From an uncultured Oscillospiraceae bacterium (GTDB taxonomy: Bacteria > Bacillota > Clostridia > Oscillospirales > Ruminococcaceae), in the NCBI GenBank assembly GCA_949285275.1, contig CASEBP010000080.1, positions 1 through 33,123 on the forward strand: DNA of 33,123 nucleotides, given 5' to 3'. The notes below the pieces were generated by a model that had not been told where the DNA came from, did not search any database, and was given only the letters and a program-made list of their open reading frames with translations. Both the position numbers and the translations under genes were made by a program. Below, piece by piece: positions 24,265 through 32,166 of this stretch; the first letter of the stretch is position 1; every line of letters begins with the position of its first letter.

Positions 24265-24270
24265 ATTATA
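24265..24270 (-). promoter_or_regulatory. -10 element of the FAD-dependent dehydrogenase gene
   Basis: Perfect minus-strand TATAAT; the best -35 is TTGCTT with a short 15-nt spacer, so only the -10 is well supported. The predicted start near 24258 argues against the TTG start at 24247. Confidence 0.5.
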
Positions 24271-24328
24271 TCATATCCTGCGCGAAAGCAAAGCGAAATC
24301 CCCGGTCCCGTTTCCCCACAAATTTTAC

Positions 24329-24357
24329 TTGCTTTTTCGGGAAACGGCGGGTATCAT
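24329..24357 (+). promoter_or_regulatory. promoter of the threonine ammonia-lyase gene
   Basis: -35 TTGCTT (24329-24334), 17-nt spacer, -10 TATCAT (24352-24357). The leader is about 65 nt and shows no obvious attenuator. Confidence 0.6.
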
Positions 24358-24428
24358 GGAAAAGAAACGGGATTCTTTTTTAGTATTTTACACAGTTTTT
24401 AGACATCAAACGGAAAAGGAAGATGAAG

Positions 24429-25634
24429 ATGCAAGCCCTGACCCTCGACAAGATCTACCATGCCGCCTTCGTTATGAAGGACGTCGCCCGCACGACCGAC
24501 CTGATCCATGCCCCCGACCTGCTGCCCGGCAGCGAAATCTACCTCAAGACCGAGAACCTGCAGATCACCGGCTCTTTCAAAGTCCGCGGCGCTTACTATA
24601 AGATATCCCAGCTCTCCCCCGAGGAGCGGAAGCACGGGGTCATCGCCTGCTCGGCGGGCAACCATGCACAGGGGGTGGCGTTGGCCGCCACCCGCGCCGG
24701 CCTGCCGTCGACCATCTGCATTCCCGACGGGGCGCCGATCTCGAAGGTCGAGGCGACCAAGCGGTACGGCGCGAAGGTCGAACTGGTCAAAGGGGTCTAT
24801 GACGACGCCTATGCCCGCGCCTGCGAGCTGCAAAAGGAGACCGGCGCCACGCTGATCCATCCGTTCGACGACCCTGCCGTCATCGCCGGCCAGGGAACCA
24901 TCGGACTGGAGATTCTTAACCAGCTGCCCGACGTCGATGCGGTCATCGTACCGGTCGGCGGCGGCGGACTGATCTCGGGCGTCGCCTTCGCAATCAAGTC
25001 CCTCAACCCGGCGGTCAAGGTCTACGGCGTACAATCAGCGGGGGCGCCCTCGATGGTCAACTCGCTGGAACACCATCAGCGCGAGTCCCTGCCGTCGGTC
25101 TCGACGGTGGCTGACGGCATCGCCGTCAAGATGCCGGGCGAGCTAACCTATGATCTTTGCTCCCGCTATGTCGACAAGATTGTCACCGTCACCGACGACG
25201 AGATCTCCACTGCCATCCTGACCCTGATCGAGAAGCAGAAGCTGATCGCCGAGGGGGCGGGCGCGGTGTCCTTCGCCGCCATGCTCTTCAATAAACTCCC
25301 GCTCGACGGAAAGAAGGTCGTCTGCCTGATCTCGGGCGGCAACATCGATGTCAACATCCTCTCGCGGGTCATTACCCGCGGCCTGATCATGTCGGGACGC
25401 AACACCCACCTGCGGATCGAGCTGACCGACCGTCCCGGGCAGATGGAGCTGGTCTCCCACATCATCGCCGAGTACGGCGCCAACATCACCGGCGTCAACC
25501 ACAACCGTACCGCCGACAACAAGAATATCACCGACTGTTTCCTCGATCTGGACATCGAGACCCGCAACCTCGATCACCTCAATGAAATCAAGGATGCGCT
25601 GCAGAAGGCCGGCTTCCGGGTATTCCGGCGCTGA
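24429..25634 (+). CDS. ilvA: threonine ammonia-lyase (threonine dehydratase) with C-terminal ACT domain
   Basis: PLP enzyme that deaminates L-threonine to 2-oxobutanoate and ammonia. The PLP lysine is Lys51 in 'ITGSFKVRGAYYKIS'; 'SAGNHAQGVALAATRAG' (75-91) and the phosphate loop GGGG (177-180) are clear. Residues from about 325 onward form one ACT-like domain ('LRIELTDRPGQMELVSHIIA'), giving 401 residues, the length of the common bacterial threonine ammonia-lyase with a single short regulatory domain. Whether it serves isoleucine synthesis or threonine breakdown is not decided by the context. An ATG at 24423 is in frame, but the ATG at 24429 has the better spacing from AAAAGGA. A HAD phosphatase gene follows after 27 nt. 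Confidence 0.93.
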   Translation: MQALTLDKIYHAAFVMKDVARTTDLIHAPDLLPGSEIYLKTENLQITGSFKVRGAYYKISQLSPEERKHGVIACSAGNHAQGVALAATRAGLPSTICIPDGAPISKVEATKRYGAKVELVKGVYDDAYARACELQKETGATLIHPFDDPAVIAGQGTIGLEILNQLPDVDAVIVPVGGGGLISGVAFAIKSLNPAVKVYGVQSAGAPSMVNSLEHHQRESLPSVSTVADGIAVKMPGELTYDLCSRYVDKIVTVTDDEISTAILTLIEKQKLIAEGAGAVSFAAMLFNKLPLDGKKVVCLISGGNIDVNILSRVITRGLIMSGRNTHLRIELTDRPGQMELVSHIIAEYGANITGVNHNRTADNKNITDCFLDLDIETRNLDHLNEIKDALQKAGFRVFRR

Positions 25635-25661
25635 CCCCGCAGCGGAAAAGGAGGACGACCT

Positions 25662-26453
25662 ATGACCCCCACCCTCGAAGCACTGCGCGGCAAGCGGGGC
25701 TTCCTGTGCGATATGGACGGCGTGATCTACCACGGAAACCGCCTGCTGCCCGGCGTGCGGGAGTTTGTTGACTGGCTCTACGCACAGGAGAAGCGTTTTC
25801 TGTTCCTGACCAACTCCAGCGAGCGCAGCCCACGCGAGCTGCAGCAAAAACTCGCCCGGATGGGACTGGAGGTGGACGAACAGCATTTCTATACCAGCGC
25901 ACTGGCCACCGCCAAGTTCCTCAGCCGGCAGTCCCCCGGATGCACCGCTTATGCCATCGGGGCGCCCGGCCTCTTCAATGCCCTCTATGACGCCGGGATC
26001 ACAATGAACGACGTCAATCCCGACTATGTCGTTGTCGGAGAGGGAAGCAACTACAACTATGAGACAATCCTGCGGGCGGTGGCACTGGTACGCAAAGGTG
26101 CGCGGCTGATCGGTACCAACTCCGACCTGACCGGTCCGATCGAGGACGGCATCGCACCGGCCTGCCGTGCCCTCTGCGCCCCCATCGAGCTGGCCACCGG
26201 GAAAACCGCCTACTTTGTCGGCAAGCCCAACCCGCTGATGATGCGTACCGGCCTCAAGCTGCTCGGCTGCCATTCTCACGAGGCGGCGATGATCGGCGAC
26301 CGGATGGACACCGATATCGTCGCAGGAATGGAAACCGGCCTCGACACCGTGCTGGTGCTGTCGGGGGTCAGCGACCAGGAGACGATCGCCCAGTTTCCCT
26401 ATCGCCCGACCTACGTCCTGGACGGCGTCGGAGAGATCCCATCCCGTGAATGA
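25662..26453 (+). CDS. NagD-like HAD-IIA phosphatase
   Basis: 263-residue HAD-superfamily hydrolase of the NagD/p-nitrophenylphosphatase (IIA) type. The nucleophile motif is 'FLCDMDGVIYHG' with Asp17 and Asp19; motif II is 'FLTNSSERS', with a type-C2 cap between motifs II and III. Motif III Lys is in 'YFVGKPNPLMM', and motif IV 'MIGDRMDTDI' supplies the metal-binding Asp residues. Such enzymes dephosphorylate sugar phosphates, nucleotides or glycerol phosphate; the substrate is not predictable. The ATG follows AAAAGGAGGACGACCT. It probably shares the ilvA transcript. Confidence 0.92.
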   Translation: MTPTLEALRGKRGFLCDMDGVIYHGNRLLPGVREFVDWLYAQEKRFLFLTNSSERSPRELQQKLARMGLEVDEQHFYTSALATAKFLSRQSPGCTAYAIGAPGLFNALYDAGITMNDVNPDYVVVGEGSNYNYETILRAVALVRKGARLIGTNSDLTGPIEDGIAPACRALCAPIELATGKTAYFVGKPNPLMMRTGLKLLGCHSHEAAMIGDRMDTDIVAGMETGLDTVLVLSGVSDQETIAQFPYRPTYVLDGVGEIPSRE

Positions 26454-26467
26454 CCCGCCCTGCAAAA

Positions 26468-26506
26468 AAACAGCCCCGGGAACCGCTGTGGTCCCCGGGG
26501 CTGTTT
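26468..26506. terminator. convergent terminator between the HAD and MATE genes
   Basis: 13-bp stem AAACAGCCCCGGG (26468-26480) and its complement (26494-26506). Seven T's in a row follow on the minus strand, making it strongest for the MATE gene; it also closes the ilvA/HAD transcript. Confidence 0.85.
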
Positions 26507-26524
26507 CGACCCCTGCGGCGCCGG

Positions 26525-27862
26525 TCAAAGTGCGGCGGGCAGATGTTTTCTCCAGCCGCCGGTGAGAAACCGCACCGAAAAGACAGCGCCGCGCAGCGCC
26601 TCATCGATCGCCATCGCAATCCAGATACCGGGCAGCCCCATGCCGAAATGGACTCCCAACAGCCAGGCTCCCGCCACCGCAACCGCCCAACAGGAGACGA
26701 TCCCCGCCCCGACCGGCAGTCGGACATCCCCGGTGGCCACCAGCGCACGCACCATGACAATATTGACCGAACGGCCGATTTCGAGGAAAAACTCGATAGC
26801 CAGAATGGTTCTGCCCAGCGCCCAGACCGAACGGTCCTGAGTAAAGAGACCGAACACCCGGTCGCTGTTACACCAGAGCAGCGCCGTGATGGACAGCGAG
26901 ACGGCCAGCGCAATACCCACCGCCATCCAGACCCGCCGCCCAATCCGGTCGGAGCGCTGCTCTCCGACGAGATAGCCGACGACGATCTGGGTGGCCTGGG
27001 AAATGGCGATCGAATAGACATACGCCACGTTGGCCAGGATGCTGCAGTAGACCTTGGTTGCGACGACCGCCGTCCCGAACAGATTGACAAACCGCAGGAT
27101 AAAGGCCTGGGAGAGATCATAGGACAGGGATTCTCCGCCGGTCGGCAGAGCAAAGAAGAGCATCCGGCGGCAGACCGCCCCGGGGAAGGGGCGCAGTCGG
27201 GAAAGTCTCAATGGAATGCCCACCCGGCGGGCATAAATACGGGCCGCGATGGCGAGGCCGACGCATTTGCTCAGGTCGGTCGAAATCGCTGCCCCCAGCA
27301 CCCCGAGCCGCGGCATGCCGAACAGCCCATTGATCAGCACCGCATTTCCGGCGATATTCAGCCCGTTCATCACCAGCGCCATGATCAGGATCTCCCGCAG
27401 ATAGGCATAGCTTCGCAGGATGGCGGTAAAGGTCATATAGCAGCCCTGCACGACAATAAAAGCGCCGACGGTCAGCAGGTAGTTTCTGGCGTCGGGGACG
27501 ACGTCGGCGGAGATCCGAAGCCAGGAAAAGAGCGGCCGCCAGAAGAGAAACAGGGCCAGACTCGCCGCAAGCGACGCACCCCCCACCACCAAAAAGGCCA
27601 CATGGCAGACATCCCCCGCCCGCTTTTCATCCTTCGCCCCGATGTACTGGGAAAGCATGATGGTCGCTGCGGCGCTCATGCTGCTGATAAAGATGACGAT
27701 GATGTTAATGATCTGGTTGCCATTCCCGATCGCCGCCACCCCGGCCTGACTGTAGCGGCTGATCATGATCTGGTCGACGTTGCCGACCAGCAGCTGCAGC
27801 AGCAGTTCGGCAAAGATCGGCAGGCTCATCAGAAAGACCTGCCGGGCATTATATTCCTTCAT
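26525..27862 (-). CDS. MATE-family multidrug/toxin exporter
   Basis: Cation-coupled efflux protein of the MATE family, 445 residues with about 12 membrane helices. N-terminal family signatures: 'RQVFLMSLPIFAELLLQLLV', 'VDQIMISRYSQAGVAAIGNG' and 'MLSQYIGAKDEKRAG'. Two further in-frame starts exist (27913 and 27979), but a good promoter (27912-27940) has its -10 over the 27913 ATG, so the transcript begins after it. The ATG at 27862 has an excellent AAAGGAG site and gives the normal MATE length. The N-lobe resembles NorM/DinF-type exporters; the substrate is unknown. Confidence 0.9.
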   Translation of the reverse strand: MKEYNARQVFLMSLPIFAELLLQLLVGNVDQIMISRYSQAGVAAIGNGNQIINIIVIFISSMSAAATIMLSQYIGAKDEKRAGDVCHVAFLVVGGASLAASLALFLFWRPLFSWLRISADVVPDARNYLLTVGAFIVVQGCYMTFTAILRSYAYLREILIMALVMNGLNIAGNAVLINGLFGMPRLGVLGAAISTDLSKCVGLAIAARIYARRVGIPLRLSRLRPFPGAVCRRMLFFALPTGGESLSYDLSQAFILRFVNLFGTAVVATKVYCSILANVAYVYSIAISQATQIVVGYLVGEQRSDRIGRRVWMAVGIALAVSLSITALLWCNSDRVFGLFTQDRSVWALGRTILAIEFFLEIGRSVNIVMVRALVATGDVRLPVGAGIVSCWAVAVAGAWLLGVHFGMGLPGIWIAMAIDEALRGAVFSVRFLTGGWRKHLPAAL

Positions 27863-27911
27863 GGTCGCTCCTTTTGCCGGTTCCCCGGCCGTTTGCCGTA
27901 TTTCATCCGAC

Positions 27912-27940
27912 ATGATAATCCTTTCGGGGAGGACTGTCAA
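27912..27940 (-). promoter_or_regulatory. sigma-A promoter of the MATE gene
   Basis: Minus-strand perfect -35 TTGACA (27935-27940), 17-nt spacer, -10 TATCAT (27912-27917). It decides the MATE start at 27862. Confidence 0.8.
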
Positions 27941-28061
27941 GAAATTTTGTATATTTGTAATAATCCATTCAGATATCATTTATGCAAGTTTTCTCTTTTC
28001 CCCGGAATTTTCAGTGGTCCGACACCCCTAGGCCGCCGAATTTTTACAAAGGGGAATTTTC

Positions 28062-28090
28062 TTGACCACGAAATTATGGTATCCTAGCAT
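28062..28090 (+). promoter_or_regulatory. promoter of the CAP-domain lipoprotein gene
   Basis: -35 TTGACC (28062-28067), 17-nt spacer, -10 TAGCAT (28085-28090); leader of about 32 nt. Confidence 0.6.
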
Positions 28091-28128
28091 CATGAAACTT
28101 CCCCATTTCCTGTGAAAGGATGGTTCTG

Positions 28129-29655
28129 ATGAAGCGAATCCGTCTGTTCCTTCCGCTGCTCCTGCTGCTGTTTCTGCTCGGATGCAGTTCAAAAATTCTG
28201 CCGCTGTCCAGCTCGCTGGCGATAGGAATCGGGCCGGAGGAGCCAAATGATTTGTCCTTTGTCGCTGGTACAACGGTGACGATCCCCCTGACGCTGCCCG
28301 AGACCAATCCCCCGACCACCCTCGCGCTCAGCGCCACCCCGCCGCTCAAAGCCTCCTTCGACGGCAGGGAGCTGACCCTGACCTGTGATGAGCCGGGGGA
28401 CTGCTCGCTGAATCTTACGCTGCAGGCCGAGGGGTACGAGCCAGTCTCCTTCTCCTGCCGGGTACGGATCGATCCGCCGCCGCTTTCGCTGTCGGTGTCC
28501 GAAGGCGATACGGGCACCATATCTTCTCTGTCCCTTTCCCGCGGCGAAACCGCCGTCCTCACGCTGCATTCGGAGGAGGGCGCCGTCCTTTCGGCCGAAA
28601 GCACGGGCGGCTGCGTCGCATCGGTGGATGGCAACCAGTTGACCGTCACCGCTGAGGAAGCGGGAGACGGATCAGTTTTGCTGCACGCCTCCCTCCCCGG
28701 CTGGCAGGATGCCGAGCTGACCCTCCCGGTCACCGTAGCCGCCGTCCCGGCTGAGCTGTCGGTGCCGGCCGCCTCCCTCTCGGCGCTGGTGGGAGAAACG
28801 GTCCGCCTCTCCTGCACCATCGACCCGCAGGGGACCCTGTCGGTTGCCTGCGATCCCCGGCTTTCGGCCGACGTTTCGGGAGGAACCGTGAGCTTTCAGG
28901 CCGCCGAGCCGGGAAATTATCAGGTCGATCTGACCGTCGAGGCGCCTGGCGATCTTCCTGCCACCCAGACAATCTGGATCAGCGTCTCACTGCCGTCCGT
29001 TTCACTGAGCGTTCCGGCTTCGATCGAGCTTTCAGCTGGCGGCAGCATAACCGTGCCGGTGTCGGTCACCTCGGGTGCGTCGGTCTGGGTGCAGGCCTCC
29101 GACGGCCTATCGGCGTCGATCGGCACGGACGGTTCACTGACAGTCAGCGCATCCCGGCAGGGCAGCGGTACGGTGACGGTAGGCGCCGAATTGGCGGGAT
29201 ATCAGTCCGCCACCGCCTCCATCCCGGTGACGGTGAACATCTCGCTTCCCCCGGCCAGCAGCCGCTATCAGCAGGAGGCCCGTGAAATCGCCGCGCTGGT
29301 CAATGAGGAACGGGCCGCCCACGGCCTCAAGGCATTGGAATACCGCGCCTCGCTCGACGGGCTCTCCCAGCTGCGCGCCCGGGAGGCCTCGGAGGTCTGG
29401 TCCCACACCCGCCCCGACGGACGGGACTTCTACACCGTCTTTACCGACTACGGGCTGGTCTACCGCGGTACCGGGGAAAACCTCTTCGCCGCCAACCTGC
29501 TCGATACGGAGCTGGCGATGGAGGAATGGATGAATTCTCCAAGCCACCGGGCCAATATCCTGCTGCCGGACAATGCCGTCGATGGCATCTCGGTGGGAAT
29601 CGTCCGGGGGGACGACGGCGACTATTACATCTGTCAGCTCTTTGTAGCCGACTGA
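28129..29655 (+). CDS. lipoprotein with tandem Ig-like repeats and a C-terminal CAP domain
   Basis: 508-residue predicted surface lipoprotein. The signal peptide ends in FLLGC (Cys19). Residues about 27-375 are four beta-rich segments of about 80-90 residues that each close with a 'LxVTA...G...V' or 'VPVTV' pattern, like bacterial Ig-like/cadherin-like modules. The last 128 residues are a CAP (SCP/PR-1, YkwD-like) domain: 'REIAALVNEERAAHGLKALE', 'SHTRPDG', 'GENLFAA', 'MEEWMNSPSHRANIL'. CAP domains are common in secreted proteins of spore formers and their biochemical role is mostly unknown. An ATG at 28120 is in frame, but the ATG at 28129 has the right spacing from GAAAGGA and begins the signal peptide. 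The YibE/F gene follows after 19 nt. Confidence 0.9.
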   Translation: MKRIRLFLPLLLLLFLLGCSSKILPLSSSLAIGIGPEEPNDLSFVAGTTVTIPLTLPETNPPTTLALSATPPLKASFDGRELTLTCDEPGDCSLNLTLQAEGYEPVSFSCRVRIDPPPLSLSVSEGDTGTISSLSLSRGETAVLTLHSEEGAVLSAESTGGCVASVDGNQLTVTAEEAGDGSVLLHASLPGWQDAELTLPVTVAAVPAELSVPAASLSALVGETVRLSCTIDPQGTLSVACDPRLSADVSGGTVSFQAAEPGNYQVDLTVEAPGDLPATQTIWISVSLPSVSLSVPASIELSAGGSITVPVSVTSGASVWVQASDGLSASIGTDGSLTVSASRQGSGTVTVGAELAGYQSATASIPVTVNISLPPASSRYQQEAREIAALVNEERAAHGLKALEYRASLDGLSQLRAREASEVWSHTRPDGRDFYTVFTDYGLVYRGTGENLFAANLLDTELAMEEWMNSPSHRANILLPDNAVDGISVGIVRGDDGDYYICQLFVAD

Positions 29656-29674
29656 GGGTTCTGTGAGGGATATC

Positions 29675-30898
29675 ATGATGAAGCAACGCCTGATCTATCT
29701 GACCACTGTCCTGTGTTCCATCCTGTTTCTGCTGGTCGGCAACTGGATCGCATCGGACGACATGCCACAGTTTGAAGGGATCTATCAGGACCGCTCGGTG
29801 GTTGCGCGGGTCGAGGGGATCCTCTCCCGCCAGTCGGCCGCCCAGGAAATCGGCGGCATCCGCTACGGCCGGGGCACCAACATCCTTTTCGCCGCCGAAA
29901 TCCTCGACGGCGAGGAGAAGGGGCAGCTGGTCACCGCCATCCAGAACGTTGACCCCGAATCCCCTACCCAGCTGCGGGAGGTCAAGGCGGGGGACAAGAT
30001 CATCCTCGCCTATAATCCGGTCGAGGGGGCCGAGGTGGTCTGGATGCTCGGCGAATACGTCCGCACCGACGCACTGGCCGTCTTCGGGCTGATCTTTGCG
30101 GCGGCGTTGGTCCTGTTCGGGCGGCGCAAGGGGCTCAACACCCTGCTTTCGCTGGGCTTCACCTGTCTGGCAATCTTTGTCGTCTTCATCCCGTCCATCC
30201 TTTCGGGCAAAAACATCTACCTCTGGTCGGTCATCACCTGCGTCTACGTCATCGCAATGACCCTGCTGATCGTCGAGGGGCCCAACCAGAAATGTCTCTG
30301 CGCGTCGATCGGCTGCTGCGCCGGCCTGGCCGTATCGGGTGGATTAACCCTGCTATGTGACCACTTTCTGCAGCTGACCGGCATGGTCGACGAAAATGCG
30401 ATGTACCTCAAATACCTCGTCGAGGACGACCCGATCGACCTCAAAGCAATTATCTTCGCCGCCATTCTGGTCGGTGCGATGGGGGCGATTATGGACGTTG
30501 CGATGTCGCTGGCATCCTCCCTCTGCGAGCTGCACGAAAAAGCCCCCGAATGTCCCGCACCGGTGCTCTTTTCCTCGGGGATCACGATTGGCCGGGATAT
30601 GATGGGTACGATGGCCAACACGCTGGTGCTGGCCTACATCGGCAGCTCGCTGTCGCTGACCCTGCTGCTGGTCGCCTACAGCCGTTCGACCGTCGCGCTG
30701 CTCAACCGCGAGATGATCGTCGTCGAGATTCTGCAGGCACTGGTTGGCAGCGCCGGTATCCTGCTGACCATCCCGCTGACCTCGCTGATCAGCGCGATTA
30801 TCTACACCCGTGCCTCCCGGCACCACGAATCGGCCGCACCCCCCGCTGCGCCGCAGGATCTTCCCCCTGCAGCAGAGAAGGATTGTGGACAGTTATGA
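29675..30898 (+). CDS. YibE/F-family membrane protein
   Basis: About 407-residue integral membrane protein of the YibE/F family. An N-terminal helix ('LIYLTTVLCSILFLLVGNW') is followed by an extracytoplasmic domain (about 24-120), then seven or eight helices ('LAVFGLIFAAALVLFG', 'LSLGFTCLAIFVVFIPSIL', 'AIIFAAILVGAMGAIMDVAMSLAS', 'LVLAYIGSSLSLTLLLV'). The loop 'GAIMDVAMSLASSLCELHEK' is characteristic of the family. The function is unknown; a transport or regulatory role is usually suggested. A GTG at 29663 is in frame, but GAGGG inside it is the ribosome site for the ATG at 29675. It is co-transcribed with the CAP lipoprotein. Confidence 0.88.
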   Translation: MMKQRLIYLTTVLCSILFLLVGNWIASDDMPQFEGIYQDRSVVARVEGILSRQSAAQEIGGIRYGRGTNILFAAEILDGEEKGQLVTAIQNVDPESPTQLREVKAGDKIILAYNPVEGAEVVWMLGEYVRTDALAVFGLIFAAALVLFGRRKGLNTLLSLGFTCLAIFVVFIPSILSGKNIYLWSVITCVYVIAMTLLIVEGPNQKCLCASIGCCAGLAVSGGLTLLCDHFLQLTGMVDENAMYLKYLVEDDPIDLKAIIFAAILVGAMGAIMDVAMSLASSLCELHEKAPECPAPVLFSSGITIGRDMMGTMANTLVLAYIGSSLSLTLLLVAYSRSTVALLNREMIVVEILQALVGSAGILLTIPLTSLISAIIYTRASRHHESAAPPAAPQDLPPAAEKDCGQL

Positions 30899-30930
30899 AA
30901 ATCCAGCCCATTTTTTGTCAAATGAACCGA

Positions 30931-30959
30931 TTGACTTGATGGGGGTTATCTGCTAATTT
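30931..30959 (+). promoter_or_regulatory. promoter of the LacI-family gene
   Basis: -35 TTGACT (30931-30936), 17-nt spacer, -10 TAATTT (30954-30959). The start near 30966 lies just before the paired CGGT operator. Confidence 0.65.
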
Positions 30960-30969
30960 ATTGATAGAA

Positions 30970-30990
30970 ACCGGTATACAAAACCGGTAC
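30970..30990 (+). promoter_or_regulatory. paired CCGGTA operator candidate upstream of the LacI gene
   Basis: Two ACCGGTA elements 13 bp apart (CpG centres at 30972 and 30985), joined by TACAAA. They sit about +4 to +24 from the predicted start, a position suited to autorepression. A nearly identical element lies upstream of tctC at 32076-32094. Confidence 0.6.
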
Positions 30991-31006
30991 ATAAGGAGGG
31001 TACGGG

Positions 31007-32023
31007 ATGGCCGGCAAGGTTACGATTTCCGATATCGCCAAAGAGGCCAAGGTATCCAAGACCACCATCTCCCGTTACCTCAACGGGAACTACAGCTACA
31101 TGTCGGCCGAAACCCGGCTGCGGATCGAACAGATCATCCGGCAGTACAACTATGTTCCCAACAGCATCGCCCGCACCCTCAAGTCCAAAAAGAGCGGGAT
31201 GATCGGGGTGATCGTCAACACACTGCGCTACCAGGTTGGCGCCCAGACGGTCACCGGCATCAATGATATCTGCACCAAGAACGGCTACGGCACTATCGTC
31301 CACTGCAGCAACGGCAACCGCATTGCCGAGCAGACGGCGATTCAGCTTTGCCTCAACCAGCAGGTTGAGGGATTCATCATCATCCCCTGCGAAAATGAAA
31401 TCGAGCCTTACCGGCAGATCTGCGACCAGGGCATCCCGGTCGTCATCTGTACCCGGCGGCTGACCGGCTGGCCCTACGGCTGCGTCTATGTCCGCCACGA
31501 ACTGCTGATCGAGGGGATGCTTCACCACCTCAAGGAACAGGGATTCAAAAAGGTCAAGTTTCTGATCGACGTGCACGACTTCCACAAGGACTGGATGGGC
31601 GAGGTGTTCGCCCAGAGCGCCCAGGCCCTCTTCGGAATGTCCCCGGAGGAAGCGGTCGTCTGGGTCGGCCGGGAGGCTCCCCCCGTCTGCGAGGCCCTGG
31701 AAGCCTTTCTGCACCAGTACCCCGGGCAGCGCAAGGCGGTGATGGCGGTCAACACCCACACCCTGTTCATGACCCTCCGGGAGCTGGAGCGGCGCAAGAT
31801 CCGGATTCCCCAGGAGCTGGGGGTCTGCGGCTACGATGCGATCGGCTGGTCGGAACTGGTCTTTCCCGGCATCACGGCGATCCGTCAGCCGATGGACCGG
31901 ATGGGAATGGCCGCCGCCGAAATGATGATGAACTGCCTGCGGGAAAACCGCCTGCCGCAGGAATGTGTCGCTCTTGAGGGAAGTATGTTCTTCCGCAATT
32001 CCACCCGGCTGATCTCTCTCTAA
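31007..32023 (+). CDS. LacI-family transcriptional regulator
   Basis: 338-residue LacI/GalR regulator. The helix-turn-helix is 'VTISDIAKEAKVSKTTISRY' (5-24), with a hinge helix containing the minor-groove leucine motif 'ARTL' (55-58). Residues 62-335 form a periplasmic-binding-protein-like effector domain starting 'GMIGVIVNTLRYQVGAQTVTG' and including 'RIPQELGVCGYDAIGWSELV' near the C-terminus. The ATG follows AAGGAGGGTACGGG. A terminator and an operator-like array separate it from the TTT-3 tctC gene, which it most likely regulates. The effector is probably the transported carboxylate or a breakdown product (inference). Confidence 0.93.
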   Translation: MAGKVTISDIAKEAKVSKTTISRYLNGNYSYMSAETRLRIEQIIRQYNYVPNSIARTLKSKKSGMIGVIVNTLRYQVGAQTVTGINDICTKNGYGTIVHCSNGNRIAEQTAIQLCLNQQVEGFIIIPCENEIEPYRQICDQGIPVVICTRRLTGWPYGCVYVRHELLIEGMLHHLKEQGFKKVKFLIDVHDFHKDWMGEVFAQSAQALFGMSPEEAVVWVGREAPPVCEALEAFLHQYPGQRKAVMAVNTHTLFMTLRELERRKIRIPQELGVCGYDAIGWSELVFPGITAIRQPMDRMGMAAAEMMMNCLRENRLPQECVALEGSMFFRNSTRLISL

Positions 32024-32035
32024 ATACAAAAAAGT

Positions 32036-32055
32036 AAGGATGGTTTTCCATCCTT
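32036..32055 (+). terminator. terminator after the LacI-family gene
   Basis: Perfect 8-bp stem AAGGATGG (32036-32043) / CCATCCTT (32048-32055) with loop TTTT, followed by CTCTTTTGGGCTTTT. Confidence 0.7.
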
Positions 32056-32068
32056 CTCTTTTGGGCTT

Positions 32069-32105
32069 TTAGTTAATCGGTAAACAAAAACGGTTAACTA
32101 AACCG
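32069..32105 (+). promoter_or_regulatory. 13-bp-phased CGGT/ACCG array upstream of tctC (LacI operator candidate)
   Basis: TTAGTTAATCG (32069-32079) and CGGTTAACTAA (32091-32101) form a 10/11 inverted repeat; within it and just after it, CpG-centred elements occur at 32078, 32091 and 32104, each 13 bp apart. The segment 32076-32094 shares CGGTAWACAAAAMCGGT with the site upstream of the LacI gene. Confidence 0.65.
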
Positions 32106-32134
32106 AATCCGGATACACGGTACGTCGGTACCTG

Positions 32135-32140
32135 TAGAAT
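32135..32140 (+). promoter_or_regulatory. -10 element of tctC (system 3)
   Basis: TAGAAT at 32135-32140; the position for a -35 holds GATACA (32112-32117), a weak match. The start is near 32147. A weak -35 with an operator array directly upstream is compatible with activation as well as repression. Confidence 0.5.
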
Positions 32141-32166
32141 ACAAATAGAAAACAGGAGGAAGAAAC

